Counted from the first letter of the stretch, positions 26,337 to 36,911 are shown. The stretch: 64,000 nucleotides of DNA from Sphingobacterium populi (GCF_001586775.1 NZ_LQXS01000006.1:95819-159818); one strand, 5' to 3'. Numbers and translations: made by a program. Notes: a model not told the origin generated them from the sequence alone.

Positions 26337-27548
26337 ATGAGCAGTATGGCGAAGATAGCCCACGAAGCTATTTTACAGACGAAGGAAGCTACCGCTATGA
26401 CGGGCAAAAAGAAGAATTCTCTAAAAATTGGATTGCTTAAGGAGATCACGTTTCAAGAAAATAGGATCGCACTCACACCGCTCTCTGTAGGATTGCTGGT
26501 AGAACATGGACATGAAGTGATCTTGGAGTCAGGCGCCGGCAGTGCCTCCAATTTTATGGATCACCATTACAGTGAACAAGGTGCTCAGATCACACAAGAT
26601 CCGCGAGAAGTCTACCAATCGGATATTCTCATCAAAATTTCGCCTCCGACGCTAGCCGAAGTCGAAAAGATGAAGCCTCGGCAAGTACTATTCTCTTCAC
26701 AGCAACCTTCGCTCATGGATATTGAAGTATTGAAAGGACTGATGCGCAAGCAGATCACAGCCTTATCTTTCGAATATTTACAAGACGAGGGTTGTCATCT
26801 CTCAGTCGTGCGTGCAATGAGCGAAATTGTGGGTACCACTTCTGTCTTAATTGCTGCGGAATACCTAAGCAATGTATTTGATGGGAAAGGGCTAATGCTA
26901 GGTGGCGTTACGGGTGTACCGCCGACTGAGATGGTCATAATTGGCGCTGGCACAGTGGGAGAATTTGCTGCACGTACAGCAATTGCACTTGGCGCACAAG
27001 TCAAAGTCTTTGATAGCTCAGTTTTTCGATTACGTCGTTTACAAAGTAATGTTGGCAGCCGAGTTTTCACCTCTGTAATTCAGCCCGTAGTCTTGAACAA
27101 AGCAGTACAATCTTGTGATGTCGTAATCGGCGCTATGCGCGCAAAGAATGGTCGTGCTCCTTGCCTTATCTCAGAAGAAACCGTTTCAAAAATGAAACCC
27201 AACTCCGTGGTAATAGATGTAAGCATTGACCAAGGAGGATGTTTCGAAACATCGGAGGTAACTACACATGACCAACCAACTTTCCGAAAGTACGATGTCA
27301 TTCATTATTGCGTACCCAATATCGCTTCGCGTGTAGCAAGAACAGCTACGTATGCATTAACCAACATTTTTACCCCCATCCTTCTAGAGATTGGAGAATG
27401 TGGAGGCATGAATAATATGATCTGGGCAAACCCTGGTATTCGCAGTGCGATTTACTTATATCATGGCAACCTCACAAACAAAGATATTGCGAATAAATTC
27501 AACTTGCCATCAAAAGATCTTAACCTGATAGTAGTATCTAATTTGTAA
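26337..27548 (+). CDS. ald: Alanine dehydrogenase
   Basis: It catalyses reversible NAD-dependent deamination of L-alanine to pyruvate and ammonia. The 403-residue protein has an N-terminal catalytic domain with NRIALTPLSVGLLVEHGHEV and a Rossmann domain with VIIGAGTVGEFAARTA (near 200), typical of alanine dehydrogenase and transhydrogenase alpha relatives. The N-terminal extension (MSSMAKIAHEAILQ...) is characteristic of Bacteroidota members, so the first ATG was kept even though ATG 26397 is also possible. It is monocistronic, divergent from the epimerase/dehydratase. Confidence 0.88.
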   Translation: MSSMAKIAHEAILQTKEATAMTGKKKNSLKIGLLKEITFQENRIALTPLSVGLLVEHGHEVILESGAGSASNFMDHHYSEQGAQITQDPREVYQSDILIKISPPTLAEVEKMKPRQVLFSSQQPSLMDIEVLKGLMRKQITALSFEYLQDEGCHLSVVRAMSEIVGTTSVLIAAEYLSNVFDGKGLMLGGVTGVPPTEMVIIGAGTVGEFAARTAIALGAQVKVFDSSVFRLRRLQSNVGSRVFTSVIQPVVLNKAVQSCDVVIGAMRAKNGRAPCLISEETVSKMKPNSVVIDVSIDQGGCFETSEVTTHDQPTFRKYDVIHYCVPNIASRVARTATYALTNIFTPILLEIGECGGMNNMIWANPGIRSAIYLYHGNLTNKDIANKFNLPSKDLNLIVVSNL

Positions 27549-27628
27549 ACTGGAAGTTAGTATGCATACGGCTAAAATAATAGTCACTTCCGTAAACACT
27601 CAAATTCATAAATTGAAATAAAGACCTC

Positions 27629-28138
27629 ATGAAATATATCCTTCTAGTCAGCATCTTTCTGATCAACATATGGCATACCGACGCCCAAGACTGGCACACC
27701 AAAGTAGGACAAAACGTGCCGTATTTTGAAATCGACACGAAAGATGGCACTAAGAAATCAACAGAAACTTTAAAGGGAAAGGTCGTATTGATTAACTTCT
27801 TCGCAACATGGTGCCCACCGTGCAGACAGGAGCTGCCCGAAGTCCAGAAGAAGATATGGGATAAGCACAAGGATCGCCAAGATTTTGAAATAGTTGTGCT
27901 TGCGCGCGAACAAGGGTGGGACAAACTCACGCCATTTTTAGAACAATTTGGATACACTTTCCCATTTTATCCAGATTTAAATAGAAAGGTATATAGTTTG
28001 TTTGCTACGGATACAATTCCACGCAACGTGATTATTGACCGTGATGGCAAGATCATCTATCAATCCATTGGTTATGAACCGGAGGAATTTGCTCAGATGA
28101 CCAGTCTTATTCAGCTTCAATTGGATCGATCCAATTAA
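27629..28138 (+). CDS. TlpA-like periplasmic thioredoxin
   Basis: The 169-residue protein has a signal peptide (MKYILLVSIFLINIWHTDAQ) and a thioredoxin fold of the TlpA/ResA class: KVVLINFFATWCPPCRQELPEVQ with the redox pair WCPPC near 63-67 and cis-proline region TIPRNVIIDRDG. It would reduce disulfides in the periplasm, for example of cytochrome c maturation or outer-membrane proteins. Its stop overlaps the stop of the convergent LacI-type gene by 4 bp. Confidence 0.9.
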   Translation: MKYILLVSIFLINIWHTDAQDWHTKVGQNVPYFEIDTKDGTKKSTETLKGKVVLINFFATWCPPCRQELPEVQKKIWDKHKDRQDFEIVVLAREQGWDKLTPFLEQFGYTFPFYPDLNRKVYSLFATDTIPRNVIIDRDGKIIYQSIGYEPEEFAQMTSLIQLQLDRSN

Positions 28139-29154
28139 TTTTTTCGCGTCGAATCTCGCACAATCAAGATTGGATCAAGAATGACACGTGTAGTAGATAA
28201 TCCTACCGGATCAGCAGATTGTAACATCGTAAGAAATAACCTTGCCGACTCCTCTCCCATCTTTTCTGCCTGCTGATCTATTGTTGTAAGTGATGGATTA
28301 ATGTAGGCTGAAAAGGTTTGGTTGGCAAATCCGACAACACCAATTTCTCCAGAATCAATTTGCCCCTCATTTAATACATTTAATACGCCTAAGGCCGTAA
28401 AATCATCACCACCAATAATCGCATCTGGCCGGCGAGGCTGGTTCAACAAATGGCGAGTTGCATTTATCCCTGCTTCAATAGAAATTCCCTCACGAATAAC
28501 AAGACGAGGATCTACTGACAAGCCATGTTCTTGAAGTGCATGGATATAACCTTCATATCGATCTTCAAAAATCTTGATCGTACTGGCTGTTGAAACATAA
28601 GCGATCCTACGATACCCCTGCTTAATCAAATGAGAAGTGGCCAAGTAGCCAGCGCGGTAATCATCAATTGCAACTTTAGGAGCACTAATTCTATCGTCAA
28701 TCCTATCGAAGACCAGCAATGCCTTATGCTCTTCGTGCACTTTATGCAAATGACTAAAATCTGTAGTTTCCAAAGAAGGTGAAATAATAACGCCATCGAC
28801 CTGAGCTTCGAGTAATGTAGCAATACCATTCTGCTCAGACTGCAAGGATTCATTACTTTGATAGAGAATTATGGAGTATCCGGCACGCTTAAAGTGTAGT
28901 TCAAGAGCAGATATGAAAGAAGAAAAAAAGTGAATTTGCGCACTTGGCACAATTACACCAATTATATAAGTCTTCCCCGAACTCAAGGACGAAGCCACCT
29001 TATTTGGACGATAGTTTAGCTCTTCCGCCATCTTCCGAACAGCATCTTTGGTCGTATCGCTGATGAGATCAGAATTATTCAACGCGCGTGAAACGGTAGA
29101 AATAGTCGTATTAAGGGCTTTCGCTATATCGTAGATCGTAGTTCTCTTTTTCAC
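28135..29154 (-). CDS. LacI-family regulator, probable xylose operon repressor
   Basis: The 339-residue protein has the LacI HTH at the N-terminus (TIYDIAKALNTTISTVSRALN, residues about 5-25) and a periplasmic-binding-protein-like effector domain (IIGVIVPSAQIHFFSSF...). It is divergent from xylB-xylA, with a perfect 16-bp palindrome in the shared promoter region, the usual layout of a local repressor with autoregulation. The effector is likely xylose or an intermediate, by inference from the neighbours. Confidence 0.9.
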   Translation of the reverse strand: MKKRTTIYDIAKALNTTISTVSRALNNSDLISDTTKDAVRKMAEELNYRPNKVASSLSSGKTYIIGVIVPSAQIHFFSSFISALELHFKRAGYSIILYQSNESLQSEQNGIATLLEAQVDGVIISPSLETTDFSHLHKVHEEHKALLVFDRIDDRISAPKVAIDDYRAGYLATSHLIKQGYRRIAYVSTASTIKIFEDRYEGYIHALQEHGLSVDPRLVIREGISIEAGINATRHLLNQPRRPDAIIGGDDFTALGVLNVLNEGQIDSGEIGVVGFANQTFSAYINPSLTTIDQQAEKMGEESARLFLTMLQSADPVGLSTTRVILDPILIVRDSTRKN

Positions 29155-29212
29155 TTTAGGTTTATTGGTTTTTTACAAATAATTGTAAATATAAAATAAT
29201 CTAACTAGATTT

Positions 29213-29228
29213 ATGCAAGCGCTTGCAT
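29213..29228. promoter_or_regulatory. LacI-family operator ATGCAAGCGCTTGCAT
   Basis: It is a perfect 16-bp palindrome with the central CG typical of LacI-family operators. It sits 59 bp from the regulator start and 21 bp from the xylB start, so binding could repress both divergent genes. Confidence 0.85.
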
Positions 29229-29249
29229 GCTAACCTAATTGATGACAAT

Positions 29250-30749
29250 ATGCTTTTACTTGGAATAGACCTAGGTACATCTTCTATAAAAATATCTGTC
29301 GTAGATCACGAAAGTCAGAAAACTCTGGCCTCGGTGAGCTATCCCGACGAAGAAAGTCCTATTCAGTCCGCTCAAGCCGGCTGGGCAGAACAAGATCCTA
29401 ACATGTGGTGGGAACATATAAAAATGGGCATTCAAAAAGCACACTCCAAAGGTGCTTATAACCCGAACGACATCAAATATATAGGCATTGCCTACCAAAT
29501 GCACGGATTGGTTCTTCTTGACTCGCAAGGCAATACCCTCCGAAATGCGATTATATGGTGCGATAGCCGAGCCGTGCCGATCGGACAAAAGGCTTTTCGG
29601 GAACTTGGTGAACAAGCGATATTGCAAACACACCTAAATTCTCCCGGAAATTTTACAGCATCTAAATTCAAATGGGTGCAGGAAAATGAACCAGAAATCT
29701 ACCGCAAGACCAAGCACCTATTGCTTCCTGGCGACTTTGTATCGTATCGCCTTACGGGCGAATATTGCACGACACATAGCGCCTTATCCGAAGGCGTGTT
29801 ATGGGATTTTTCTAAAAATAGCTTATCAAAGACCATACTTGACCACTATAAGTTGGACACTTCGGTGATTCCGGCTATTCATCCCGTTTTTGATGATCAC
29901 GGACGGATTCTGCCTACAATAGCTGACGAACTGGGATTAGCACACGACGTGCACGTAACTTACAAAGCAGGAGATCAGCCTAATAATGCGCTATCGTTAA
30001 ATGTAATGCAAGCAGGCGAAGTAGCTGCTACTGCAGGCACTTCAGGCGTTATCTACGGCGTGAGCGATGATTTAGTGTACGACAAACAATCGCGCGTCAA
30101 TACGTTTGCCCATGTCAACCATCGTGAGGACGCTACGCGTACGGGAGTACTACTATGTATCAACGGGACAGGAATATTGTACAATTGGATACGGAAAATT
30201 GCTGGTGGAGGACTTTCCTATGACGAGATCAATCAGATTGCTGCAGAGGCACCGGTTGGAGCTCAAGACCTACGTATCTTTCCTTTCGGCAATGGAGCAG
30301 AGCGCATGCTGAATGACCGAATGATACAAGCATCGATCATGGATATCGACTTCAATCGTCACGACAGAGCTTCACTTTTTCGTGCGGCACAGGAAGGGAT
30401 TGCCTTTGCCTTTCGCTATGGGCTAGATATAATGCGCGAAAATGGCATGATTCCAAAAGTAATCCGTGCCGGACATGCTAATTTGTTTCGAAGTGCTGTT
30501 TTCAGATCCTCCTTTGTGGCTACAACCAATACACCATTGGAGCTTTACCAAAATGATGGGAGCGTAGGTGCGGCCTTAGGTGCAGGTATTGGCGCGCACG
30601 CATACCGCGATGCTCAAGAAGCGCTGGGCGGATTACAACGCATTGCTGATTTTGCTCCAGAGCCCGTATTATGCGACCAATACGAAGCGCTTTATCAGGG
30701 ATGGAAAGAAGAACTAATTAAAAAATTAAATATAAAAAAGACAATATGA
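29250..30749 (+). CDS. xylB: Xylulokinase
   Basis: It phosphorylates D-xylulose to xylulose 5-phosphate for the pentose phosphate pathway. The FGGY-kinase signature is clear: N-terminal [16 protein letters not shown], the AIIWCDSRA region and the C-terminal [15 protein letters not shown]. An in-frame TTG at 29223 would add nine residues but overlaps the operator, so ATG 29250 (499 residues) is preferred. The stop overlaps the xylA start (ATGA), giving translational coupling. No xylose transporter is adjacent. Confidence 0.95.
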   Translation: MLLLGIDLGTSSIKISVVDHESQKTLASVSYPDEESPIQSAQAGWAEQDPNMWWEHIKMGIQKAHSKGAYNPNDIKYIGIAYQMHGLVLLDSQGNTLRNAIIWCDSRAVPIGQKAFRELGEQAILQTHLNSPGNFTASKFKWVQENEPEIYRKTKHLLLPGDFVSYRLTGEYCTTHSALSEGVLWDFSKNSLSKTILDHYKLDTSVIPAIHPVFDDHGRILPTIADELGLAHDVHVTYKAGDQPNNALSLNVMQAGEVAATAGTSGVIYGVSDDLVYDKQSRVNTFAHVNHREDATRTGVLLCINGTGILYNWIRKIAGGGLSYDEINQIAAEAPVGAQDLRIFPFGNGAERMLNDRMIQASIMDIDFNRHDRASLFRAAQEGIAFAFRYGLDIMRENGMIPKVIRAGHANLFRSAVFRSSFVATTNTPLELYQNDGSVGAALGAGIGAHAYRDAQEALGGLQRIADFAPEPVLCDQYEALYQGWKEELIKKLNIKKTI

Positions 30750-32074
30750 ATGTATTAACAGGTGACAAAGAATTTTTTAAAGACATTAAACAGATCCAGT
30801 TTGAGGGACTTGAGAGCGATAACCCCTTGGCTTTCCGTTGGTACAACCCGGAGCAGATCGTAGCAGGTAAGACGATGGCGGAGCATTTTAAGTTTGCTTG
30901 TGCGTATTGGCATTCTTTTAATGGAGATGGTGGAGATCCATTCGGTGGCGCTACGCATGTGTTCCCTTGGGATCGCCAAAACGATCCAGTGGCTCGCGCC
31001 AAAGATAAGATGGATGCTGCATTTGAATTTATCACCAAATTACAAATTCCTTATTACTGCTTCCACGACGTGGATCTAGTCGACTTTACCAACGATGTGG
31101 TGGAAAATGAAAATCGCTTGCAGCAGATCGTAGGTTATGCAAAACAGAAACAACAAGATAGTGGAGTGAAGTTATTGTGGGGTACCGCCAACCTGTTCAG
31201 CAATCCTCGTTATATGAATGGTGCAGCAACTAATCCAGATTTTCATGTATTGGCTCATGGAGCAGCGCAAGTAAAAGCAGCATTAGACGCTACGATGGCG
31301 CTAGGCGGAGAAAACTACGTCTTTTGGGGTGGCAGAGAGGGTTACATGTCGTTACTCAACACCAATATGAAACGTGAACAAGAGCACTTGGCCAAATTCC
31401 TTCACTTATCAAGGGATTATGCGCGTAAAAATGGTTTCAAAGGAACATTTTTCATAGAACCAAAACCTTGTGAACCCTCCAAACATCAGTACGACTATGA
31501 TGCGGCGACAGTTATTGGGTTCTTGCGTCAATATGATTTACTGGATGACTTCAAACTCAATCTGGAAGTAAATCACGCGACGCTGGCAGGACATACCTTC
31601 CAGCATGAGTTGCAAGTAGCTGTAGATGCAGGCTTGCTTGGCTCGATGGATGCTAACCGTGGAGATTATCAAAATGGTTGGGATACGGATCAATTTCCAA
31701 ACGACATCAATGAATTGACTGAATGCATGTTGATTATTTTAGAGGCCGGCGGATTCCAAGGTGGCGGTGTTAATTTCGATGCTAAAATACGTCGCAATTC
31801 AACCGATTTGGCCGACTTGGTACATGCGCATGTGGGCGGTATGGATCTATTTGCTAGAGCTCTCGTGACGGCTGATCGAATCTTATCCAACTCAGATTAT
31901 CAGAAAATTCGTAAAAATCGCTACAGTTCGTTTGACGGAGGTGAAGGCGCCAAATTCGAGAGCGGTGCACATACTTTAGAAACATTACGCGACTTTGCGG
32001 CAGCAAATGGTGAACCCGAGGTAAGAAGCGGCCAGCAGGAGTTCTTGGAGAACCTGATTAACCGATACATCTAA
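30746..32074 (+). CDS. xylA: Xylose isomerase
   Basis: It converts D-xylose to D-xylulose with divalent metals. The 442-residue class II protein has the expected [33 protein letters not shown] and [17 protein letters not shown] segments, with metal ligands among the Glu/His/Asp residues; [19 protein letters not shown] is also conserved. It overlaps xylB by 4 bp and is followed by a strong terminator, so xylB-xylA is a complete two-gene operon. Confidence 0.97.
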   Translation: MNVLTGDKEFFKDIKQIQFEGLESDNPLAFRWYNPEQIVAGKTMAEHFKFACAYWHSFNGDGGDPFGGATHVFPWDRQNDPVARAKDKMDAAFEFITKLQIPYYCFHDVDLVDFTNDVVENENRLQQIVGYAKQKQQDSGVKLLWGTANLFSNPRYMNGAATNPDFHVLAHGAAQVKAALDATMALGGENYVFWGGREGYMSLLNTNMKREQEHLAKFLHLSRDYARKNGFKGTFFIEPKPCEPSKHQYDYDAATVIGFLRQYDLLDDFKLNLEVNHATLAGHTFQHELQVAVDAGLLGSMDANRGDYQNGWDTDQFPNDINELTECMLIILEAGGFQGGGVNFDAKIRRNSTDLADLVHAHVGGMDLFARALVTADRILSNSDYQKIRKNRYSSFDGGEGAKFESGAHTLETLRDFAAANGEPEVRSGQQEFLENLINRYI

Positions 32075-32092
32075 AATCCTATTTCCAGCTAC

Positions 32093-32131
32093 AAATAAAG
32101 CGGCTTCACTTGGTGAAGCCCGCTTTATTTG
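32093..32131. terminator. Bidirectional terminator between xylA and secG
   Basis: The AAATAAAGCGG...CCGCTTTATTT stem with an inner CTTCAC/GTGAAG part and a short loop separates the converging xylA and secG stops. Confidence 0.9.
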
Positions 32132-32156
32132 TATTGTGTATATGGAGTATTGCTAC

Positions 32157-32516
32157 TTAATTAGCACTTGTATCACCTGTTGCTGGTGCAGCTGTAGGTG
32201 CAGGCGTTTCGTTTGTTGGAAGGTTCAATCCAGGATTATTTTGCATTGGTGCTTCCAATTGATCATTCAATCTTTCGGATGAAGACGATGAGCCACCTGG
32301 CCCAACCATATTTAGACCTAAGCAGAAAACCATCAAAGCGATTGCCAATGCCCAAGTTCCTTTTTCCAAGAAATCTCCGGTGCGTTGCACGCCCATAAGG
32401 TTAGAACCGCCTGCGAAACCAGAAGATAAACCTCCACCTTTAGGATTTTGTATTAACACGATCAAACCAAGTAATACGCTGGCCAATACAATTAAAATAA
32501 TGATTAGGGTAACCAT
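32157..32516 (-). CDS. secG: Preprotein translocase subunit SecG
   Basis: The 119-residue protein has two transmembrane helices (about 2-22 and 54-74), the SecG signature LIVLIQNPKGGGLSSGFAGG with GVQRTGDFLEK between them, and a proline/alanine/threonine-rich tail. It is part of the SecYEG inner-membrane protein-conducting channel. It is the last gene of the miaB-to-secG operon. Confidence 0.95.
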   Translation of the reverse strand: MVTLIIILIVLASVLLGLIVLIQNPKGGGLSSGFAGGSNLMGVQRTGDFLEKGTWALAIALMVFCLGLNMVGPGGSSSSSERLNDQLEAPMQNNPGLNLPTNETPAPTAAPATGDTSAN

Positions 32517-32528
32517 ACTATATAAATA

Positions 32529-33572
32529 TTAAAATTTTTGCTCTAATTCTTCAATTCGGCTCGCAAAGTACGCTTTTTTTTCTGGATTAATCGAAATTAA
32601 TTTCCTAAAAACATCGGCAGCTTTGGGATAAAGGCCTTGTTCGATGTAAATATTGGCAAGGGTCTCGGTGACGAGCGAAAAGTGATCCTCCGCGCTTTTT
32701 CTTGCTTTATTCTCATTGTTCACGACATCTGGTGTGGGCGGTTGTATCTGAGGTTCTTCGCGAATGAAGCGCTCAATGACTGCATCTGTTTTTTTCGGCA
32801 TGGACACTTCTACGGTTTTTTGCCGAATAGCAGCGCTCAATTTGTCTTCGGGATTTTGAAGATGGAAGATATTCTCTCTGATTTGATGATCCAATATTGT
32901 CTCATCAAACTTGGATGGCACAAACTGCCCATCTGCACGTGTTGTGAGGGTATGACTATTTACAAAAGGTTGATAGGTATCAGCATGCTTTTGCCGTGTT
33001 TTGTACAACCACCATCTAAAACTATATGGCATCAACGCATCATCGTATACACTAAGATCCTCTTCACTATTAGCTTCTTCCTTCCTTGCATCAAGAGAGG
33101 TCAATGCTGTAGTGGTCTTGGCTGTCGACTCTTCTGCCGCACTTTCCAAGGCAAAGTAGTCCGATGATTGCACTTGCTCCAAAATCAGATCAGCCAACTC
33201 ATCGTCTGCCTGTTCGATGATCTGCTCGTCTTTTTGAGAGTCGTTAATATCAGCTTCTTGTTCGGCGGGGCTGGCTAGGATTTCGCCCTCCTCAACAATT
33301 TCTTGATTTGCTATTTCTGCACGCTGTTCTATCAAATCGTACAGCCAGTAGCGATTATCGGTGTGTATGAGCGCTTTTTGTACGGTATTGTCAACAGTAG
33401 TTTGCGTTGTTGACGATTTGGCGTCTTTTCGGCATTGGTATGCAAATACAAGTGCTTGTGCAAATGGATATTCAGATAACAATACCTGAAAGTCGGCCTC
33501 CGACACTGCATCTGGCTCTCGTAGTGCCGTGGCAAACAATTGTTTGATATTTGGTGTAGATGCGTGATTCAT
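32529..33572 (-). CDS. Acidic TPR-tail protein conserved in the lptE-secG operon, function unknown
   Basis: The 347-residue protein has no signal peptide. Its N-terminal region resembles a short helical repeat (LLSEYPFAQALVFAYQCRKDA). The middle (about 85-190) is low-complexity and rich in Glu, Gln and Ala. The C-terminal part carries a TPR motif (TLANIYIEQGLYPKAADVFRKLISINPEK). I do not know a function. Its fixed place between lptE and secG suggests an envelope or secretion link, which is inference only. Gaps of 13 and 12 bp to its neighbours indicate co-transcription. Confidence 0.72.
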   Translation of the reverse strand: MNHASTPNIKQLFATALREPDAVSEADFQVLLSEYPFAQALVFAYQCRKDAKSSTTQTTVDNTVQKALIHTDNRYWLYDLIEQRAEIANQEIVEEGEILASPAEQEADINDSQKDEQIIEQADDELADLILEQVQSSDYFALESAAEESTAKTTTALTSLDARKEEANSEEDLSVYDDALMPYSFRWWLYKTRQKHADTYQPFVNSHTLTTRADGQFVPSKFDETILDHQIRENIFHLQNPEDKLSAAIRQKTVEVSMPKKTDAVIERFIREEPQIQPPTPDVVNNENKARKSAEDHFSLVTETLANIYIEQGLYPKAADVFRKLISINPEKKAYFASRIEELEQKF

Positions 33573-33585
33573 GACAGGTCTTTAG

Positions 33586-34113
33586 TTACCAGTTATTGAA
33601 TGTACGATTATAAATATCTTCAGTGAGCATTAAGATAATCTCCCTAGTTAGTTCTAACTCACTATTTGTATTTACCACCCCTCTGAATTCTCTAAATTGT
33701 GTGAAGGATTCTTCAAAGTCACTTTCTCCGGATTCGTCTTTACGATTGGTGTACTTCACCTTAACGGTAATCGACAATCTATTTAGTGCGGCTAGGTTTG
33801 AGTTAGCTTCTACACCTGCCGATGTTATCGCATAATTAGTAATTACTCCTTCGAATATAGCATCCCCGTTTTGATCAACTTGATTTAGCCGAGATTGTGT
33901 CCTGATCCGCTCTTTTAATCCTTCGGTGAAATCTTGACTGAGGGAGGTAATAACCATAGGTGCTATATTTTCAAAAAACTCGACCGTATAGGTATTCATG
34001 TTCTCGGGTATACTTCCTCCACTCAAACTATATTTTACTCCACAGCTCTGTGTGGTCCATATTAATAGCAGCGAAATAGATATGACAGTGAGAATCGATT
34101 GATAGTTTCTCAT
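33586..34113 (-). CDS. lptE: LptE-family outer-membrane LPS assembly lipoprotein
   Basis: The 175-residue protein has a lipoprotein signal with lipobox near TTQSC (about 20-24), then the LptE family features: VKYSLSGGSIPENMNTYTVEFFENIAPMV and conserved Gly/Arg in GLKERIRTQSRL. In the family it plugs the LptD barrel to deliver LPS to the outer leaflet. It lies 6 bp after the sigma-54 activator gene and 13 bp before the TPR gene. Confidence 0.87.
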   Translation of the reverse strand: MRNYQSILTVISISLLLIWTTQSCGVKYSLSGGSIPENMNTYTVEFFENIAPMVITSLSQDFTEGLKERIRTQSRLNQVDQNGDAIFEGVITNYAITSAGVEANSNLAALNRLSITVKVKYTNRKDESGESDFEESFTQFREFRGVVNTNSELELTREIILMLTEDIYNRTFNNW

Positions 34114-34119
34114 AAAAAG

Positions 34120-35403
34120 TTAGTCTAAGTTCAAATCCTTAATCTTTCGATACAACGTACGCTCTGAAATGCCCAACTCCTGTGCCGCTGCTTTGCGTTT
34201 GCCTTTATGCTTCTTTAGTGCTCGCTTGATAAGATCTGACTCTTTATCCACTAGCGACAAAGACTCTTCCACCTCTTCTACATCTTGCGCATTGTAGCGA
34301 TATTCACCGTTAGCGGTCTTTGGTCTGTTGGGGTTGTGGATCGTCAATGTGGCTGGCGAAGGCAAGCCGTATTCGTCGCTCATCCGCGCTGCAACATTGC
34401 TACTATTCGTATCAATATCTTTATATAGCTGATTAATCACGGGTGAATTTTCTTCGTATGTACGCGGGTTTATCCCATTTTGAATCAGTTCGACGACGAG
34501 TTTTTTGAGATCGACCATATCCCTCTTCATGTCAAATAGCACTTTATATAGCAAATCTCTTTCAGAGAAATCGTCTTTATTTTGCTCGTTCACAAAAACT
34601 GGCAAATTAGATTGCTTGGCGTCTGTCGGAATATAGTTACTGAGAATGGCCGCATTAATATTGCGCTCCTTTTCCAAAACGGCTACCTGCTCGGCAATAT
34701 TTTTTAGCTGCCGAACATTGCCTGGCCAATTATAGCTTACTAATAAATCTTGTGCATCGGGTAGCAGTTGAATGCTTGGAGTACGGTATTTGTCCACAAA
34801 ATCAACCACAAATTTCCGAAATAACAAATAGATATCTTCGGGCCGCTCACGCAAAGCAGGGATCTTCAGCGGAACGGTATTTAGCCGATAATACAAATCC
34901 TCTCGAAATTTGCTTTTTTGCACGGCAGTATACATATCTACATTGGTGGCAGCGACTACACGCACATTTGTTTTCTGCACTTTGGAAGAGCCTACGCGAA
35001 TGTATTCGCCAGATTCCAGAACGCGTAACAGGCGCGCCTGCGTACCCAAAGGCAGCTCACCAACTTCATCAAGAAAAATGGTGCCACCATCTACCACTTC
35101 AAAGTAACCTTTGCGTGCTTCGGTAGCTCCTGTGAAAGAGCCTTTCTCATGTCCGAATAGTTCGGAATCAATCGTACCCTCTGGGATAGCACCACAGTTG
35201 ACTGCGATAAAAGGTCCATGCTTGCGCGAGCTGAGCTGATGAATAATATGCGAAAACACTTCTTTACCAGAACCACTCTCGCCTTGTATAAGTACCGATA
35301 TATCCGTCGGTGCGACCTGACGGGCAATGTCGAGTGCACGATTCAGCAAAGGCGAATTGCCAATGATCCCAAATCTACTTTTTAAATCCTGATGATCGAC
35401 CAT
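34120..35403 (-). CDS. Sigma-54 interaction-domain transcriptional activator without receiver domain
   Basis: The 427-residue protein begins almost directly with the AAA+ domain: Walker A GESGSGKE (near 41), the sigma-54-contacting loop GSFTGA (variant of GAFTGA, near 88), Walker B GTIFLDEVGEL and the arginine-finger region FREDLYYRLNTVPLKIPALRERP. The C-terminal Fis-type HTH is KRKAAAQELGISERTLYRKI. There is no N-terminal response-regulator domain, so signal input must come from elsewhere, perhaps the central region between about 240 and 380. Conserved operon neighbours are miaB and lptE. It is a candidate driver of the sigma-54-like promoters seen across this window. Confidence 0.9.
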   Translation of the reverse strand: MVDHQDLKSRFGIIGNSPLLNRALDIARQVAPTDISVLIQGESGSGKEVFSHIIHQLSSRKHGPFIAVNCGAIPEGTIDSELFGHEKGSFTGATEARKGYFEVVDGGTIFLDEVGELPLGTQARLLRVLESGEYIRVGSSKVQKTNVRVVAATNVDMYTAVQKSKFREDLYYRLNTVPLKIPALRERPEDIYLLFRKFVVDFVDKYRTPSIQLLPDAQDLLVSYNWPGNVRQLKNIAEQVAVLEKERNINAAILSNYIPTDAKQSNLPVFVNEQNKDDFSERDLLYKVLFDMKRDMVDLKKLVVELIQNGINPRTYEENSPVINQLYKDIDTNSSNVAARMSDEYGLPSPATLTIHNPNRPKTANGEYRYNAQDVEEVEESLSLVDKESDLIKRALKKHKGKRKAAAQELGISERTLYRKIKDLNLD

Positions 35404-35430
35404 GTTTACTATTGAGCTTTTAACGCTTTT

Positions 35431-36864
35431 TTAATGGACAATTTTTCCAATTAATGTTGCTGAAGTACAGCTTTCGACTAAAACATCGACATAATCGCCT
35501 GCTTTGAAACGAGCATCTATCGGGAAAACCAGCATCGCATTCTGATCGTTGCGCCCACAATATTGTTGATCAGAGCGTTTGGACAATCCTTCGATAAGTA
35601 CGCGATGTACCTTACCTACAAATTCTTGTAAACGCTCGTGTCCATGTGTACGTTGCAACGCCACAATTTCTGTTAGTCGGCGTTTCTTGACCTCCTCCGC
35701 GATATCGTCTTCAAAACGTTTGGCGGCCAATGTACCAGGCCTTTCTGAATAGGCGAACATATACGCGAAATCATATTTTACGTACTCCATCATAGAAATC
35801 GTGTCCTGATGTTCAGCTTCAGTTTCGGTACAGAATCCTGTTATAACATCGGTAGATATAGCACACCCAGGAATAATACGACGGATAGCATCTACACGAT
35901 CAATATACCATTCTCGGTCATACGTGCGATTCATAATATCCAATATCCTAGAATTGCCTGACTGTACTGGCAAATGAATGTAGTTACAAATATTATCGTA
36001 CCGAGCAATAGTATGCAACACTTCGTCGGTAATATCTTTTGGATGAGAAGTTGAAAAACGAACACGCAATAGCGGGTTTACATCGGCGACCATCGCTAGT
36101 AGCATAGCAAAATTAACTGTTTCGTCGGTCGTTGTTCCATCCTCAGTCTTTTGAGCGTGCTTATACGAATCTACATTTTGCCCTAATAGGGTGACCTCTC
36201 TATATCCTGCTTCAAAAAGATTTTTAGCTTCTTGTACGATAGATTGTGGATCACGGCTGCGCTCTCTCCCGCGTGTAAATGGCACTACGCAAAATGAACA
36301 CATATTGTCACATCCTCGCATAATGGATATGAATGCAGCTACGCCATTTGAATTCAATCGAACGGGATTAATGTCAGCGTAGGTTTCTTCGCGCGACAGC
36401 AAAACGTTAACCGCCTTAGCGCCATCATCTACTTTCTCGATGAGATTAGGAAGATCGCGGTACGCATCTGGCCCAACGACGACATCTACCAACTTTTCTT
36501 CTTCCAAAAACTTGGCTTTGAGCCGCTCAGCCATACAACCAAGTACACCCACAATCATGCCTGGATTACGAGCCTTTGCTGACTCGAATTCTTTCAGTCT
36601 ATTCCGAACGCGTTGTTCGGCATTTTCGCGTATAGAGCACGTATTTATAAACACGACATCCGCATCTTTGAAATCTTTGGTGGTCTCAAAACCATGATCA
36701 ATCAAGATGGATGCAACAATCTCACTGTCCGAAAAATTCATCTGACAACCGTAACTCTCGATATACAGTTTTCGCCCATTGCTAGCGCCAGTAGGCAGCA
36801 TATCTAGGGCTTCGCCCTGGCGAGTTTCATCGTGTGTTTTGGTTGTATGTAATAAGTCTAACAT
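35431..36864 (-). CDS. miaB: tRNA-2-methylthio-N6-dimethylallyladenosine synthase
   Basis: It adds a methylthio group to i6A37 of tRNAs. The 477-residue protein has the methylthiotransferase N-terminal domain with three cluster cysteines ([25 protein letters not shown]). The radical-SAM CxxxCxxC is in [22 protein letters not shown]. The C-terminal TRAM domain ([20 protein letters not shown]) binds tRNA. As the first gene of the operon it has no -7 box that I can place. Confidence 0.96.
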   Translation of the reverse strand: MLDLLHTTKTHDETRQGEALDMLPTGASNGRKLYIESYGCQMNFSDSEIVASILIDHGFETTKDFKDADVVFINTCSIRENAEQRVRNRLKEFESAKARNPGMIVGVLGCMAERLKAKFLEEEKLVDVVVGPDAYRDLPNLIEKVDDGAKAVNVLLSREETYADINPVRLNSNGVAAFISIMRGCDNMCSFCVVPFTRGRERSRDPQSIVQEAKNLFEAGYREVTLLGQNVDSYKHAQKTEDGTTTDETVNFAMLLAMVADVNPLLRVRFSTSHPKDITDEVLHTIARYDNICNYIHLPVQSGNSRILDIMNRTYDREWYIDRVDAIRRIIPGCAISTDVITGFCTETEAEHQDTISMMEYVKYDFAYMFAYSERPGTLAAKRFEDDIAEEVKKRRLTEIVALQRTHGHERLQEFVGKVHRVLIEGLSKRSDQQYCGRNDQNAMLVFPIDARFKAGDYVDVLVESCTSATLIGKIVH

Positions 36865-36911
36865 GTCTATTTCTCAAAGAAACAAAGTTAAGAATTAAAT
36901 CTTACAATGCG

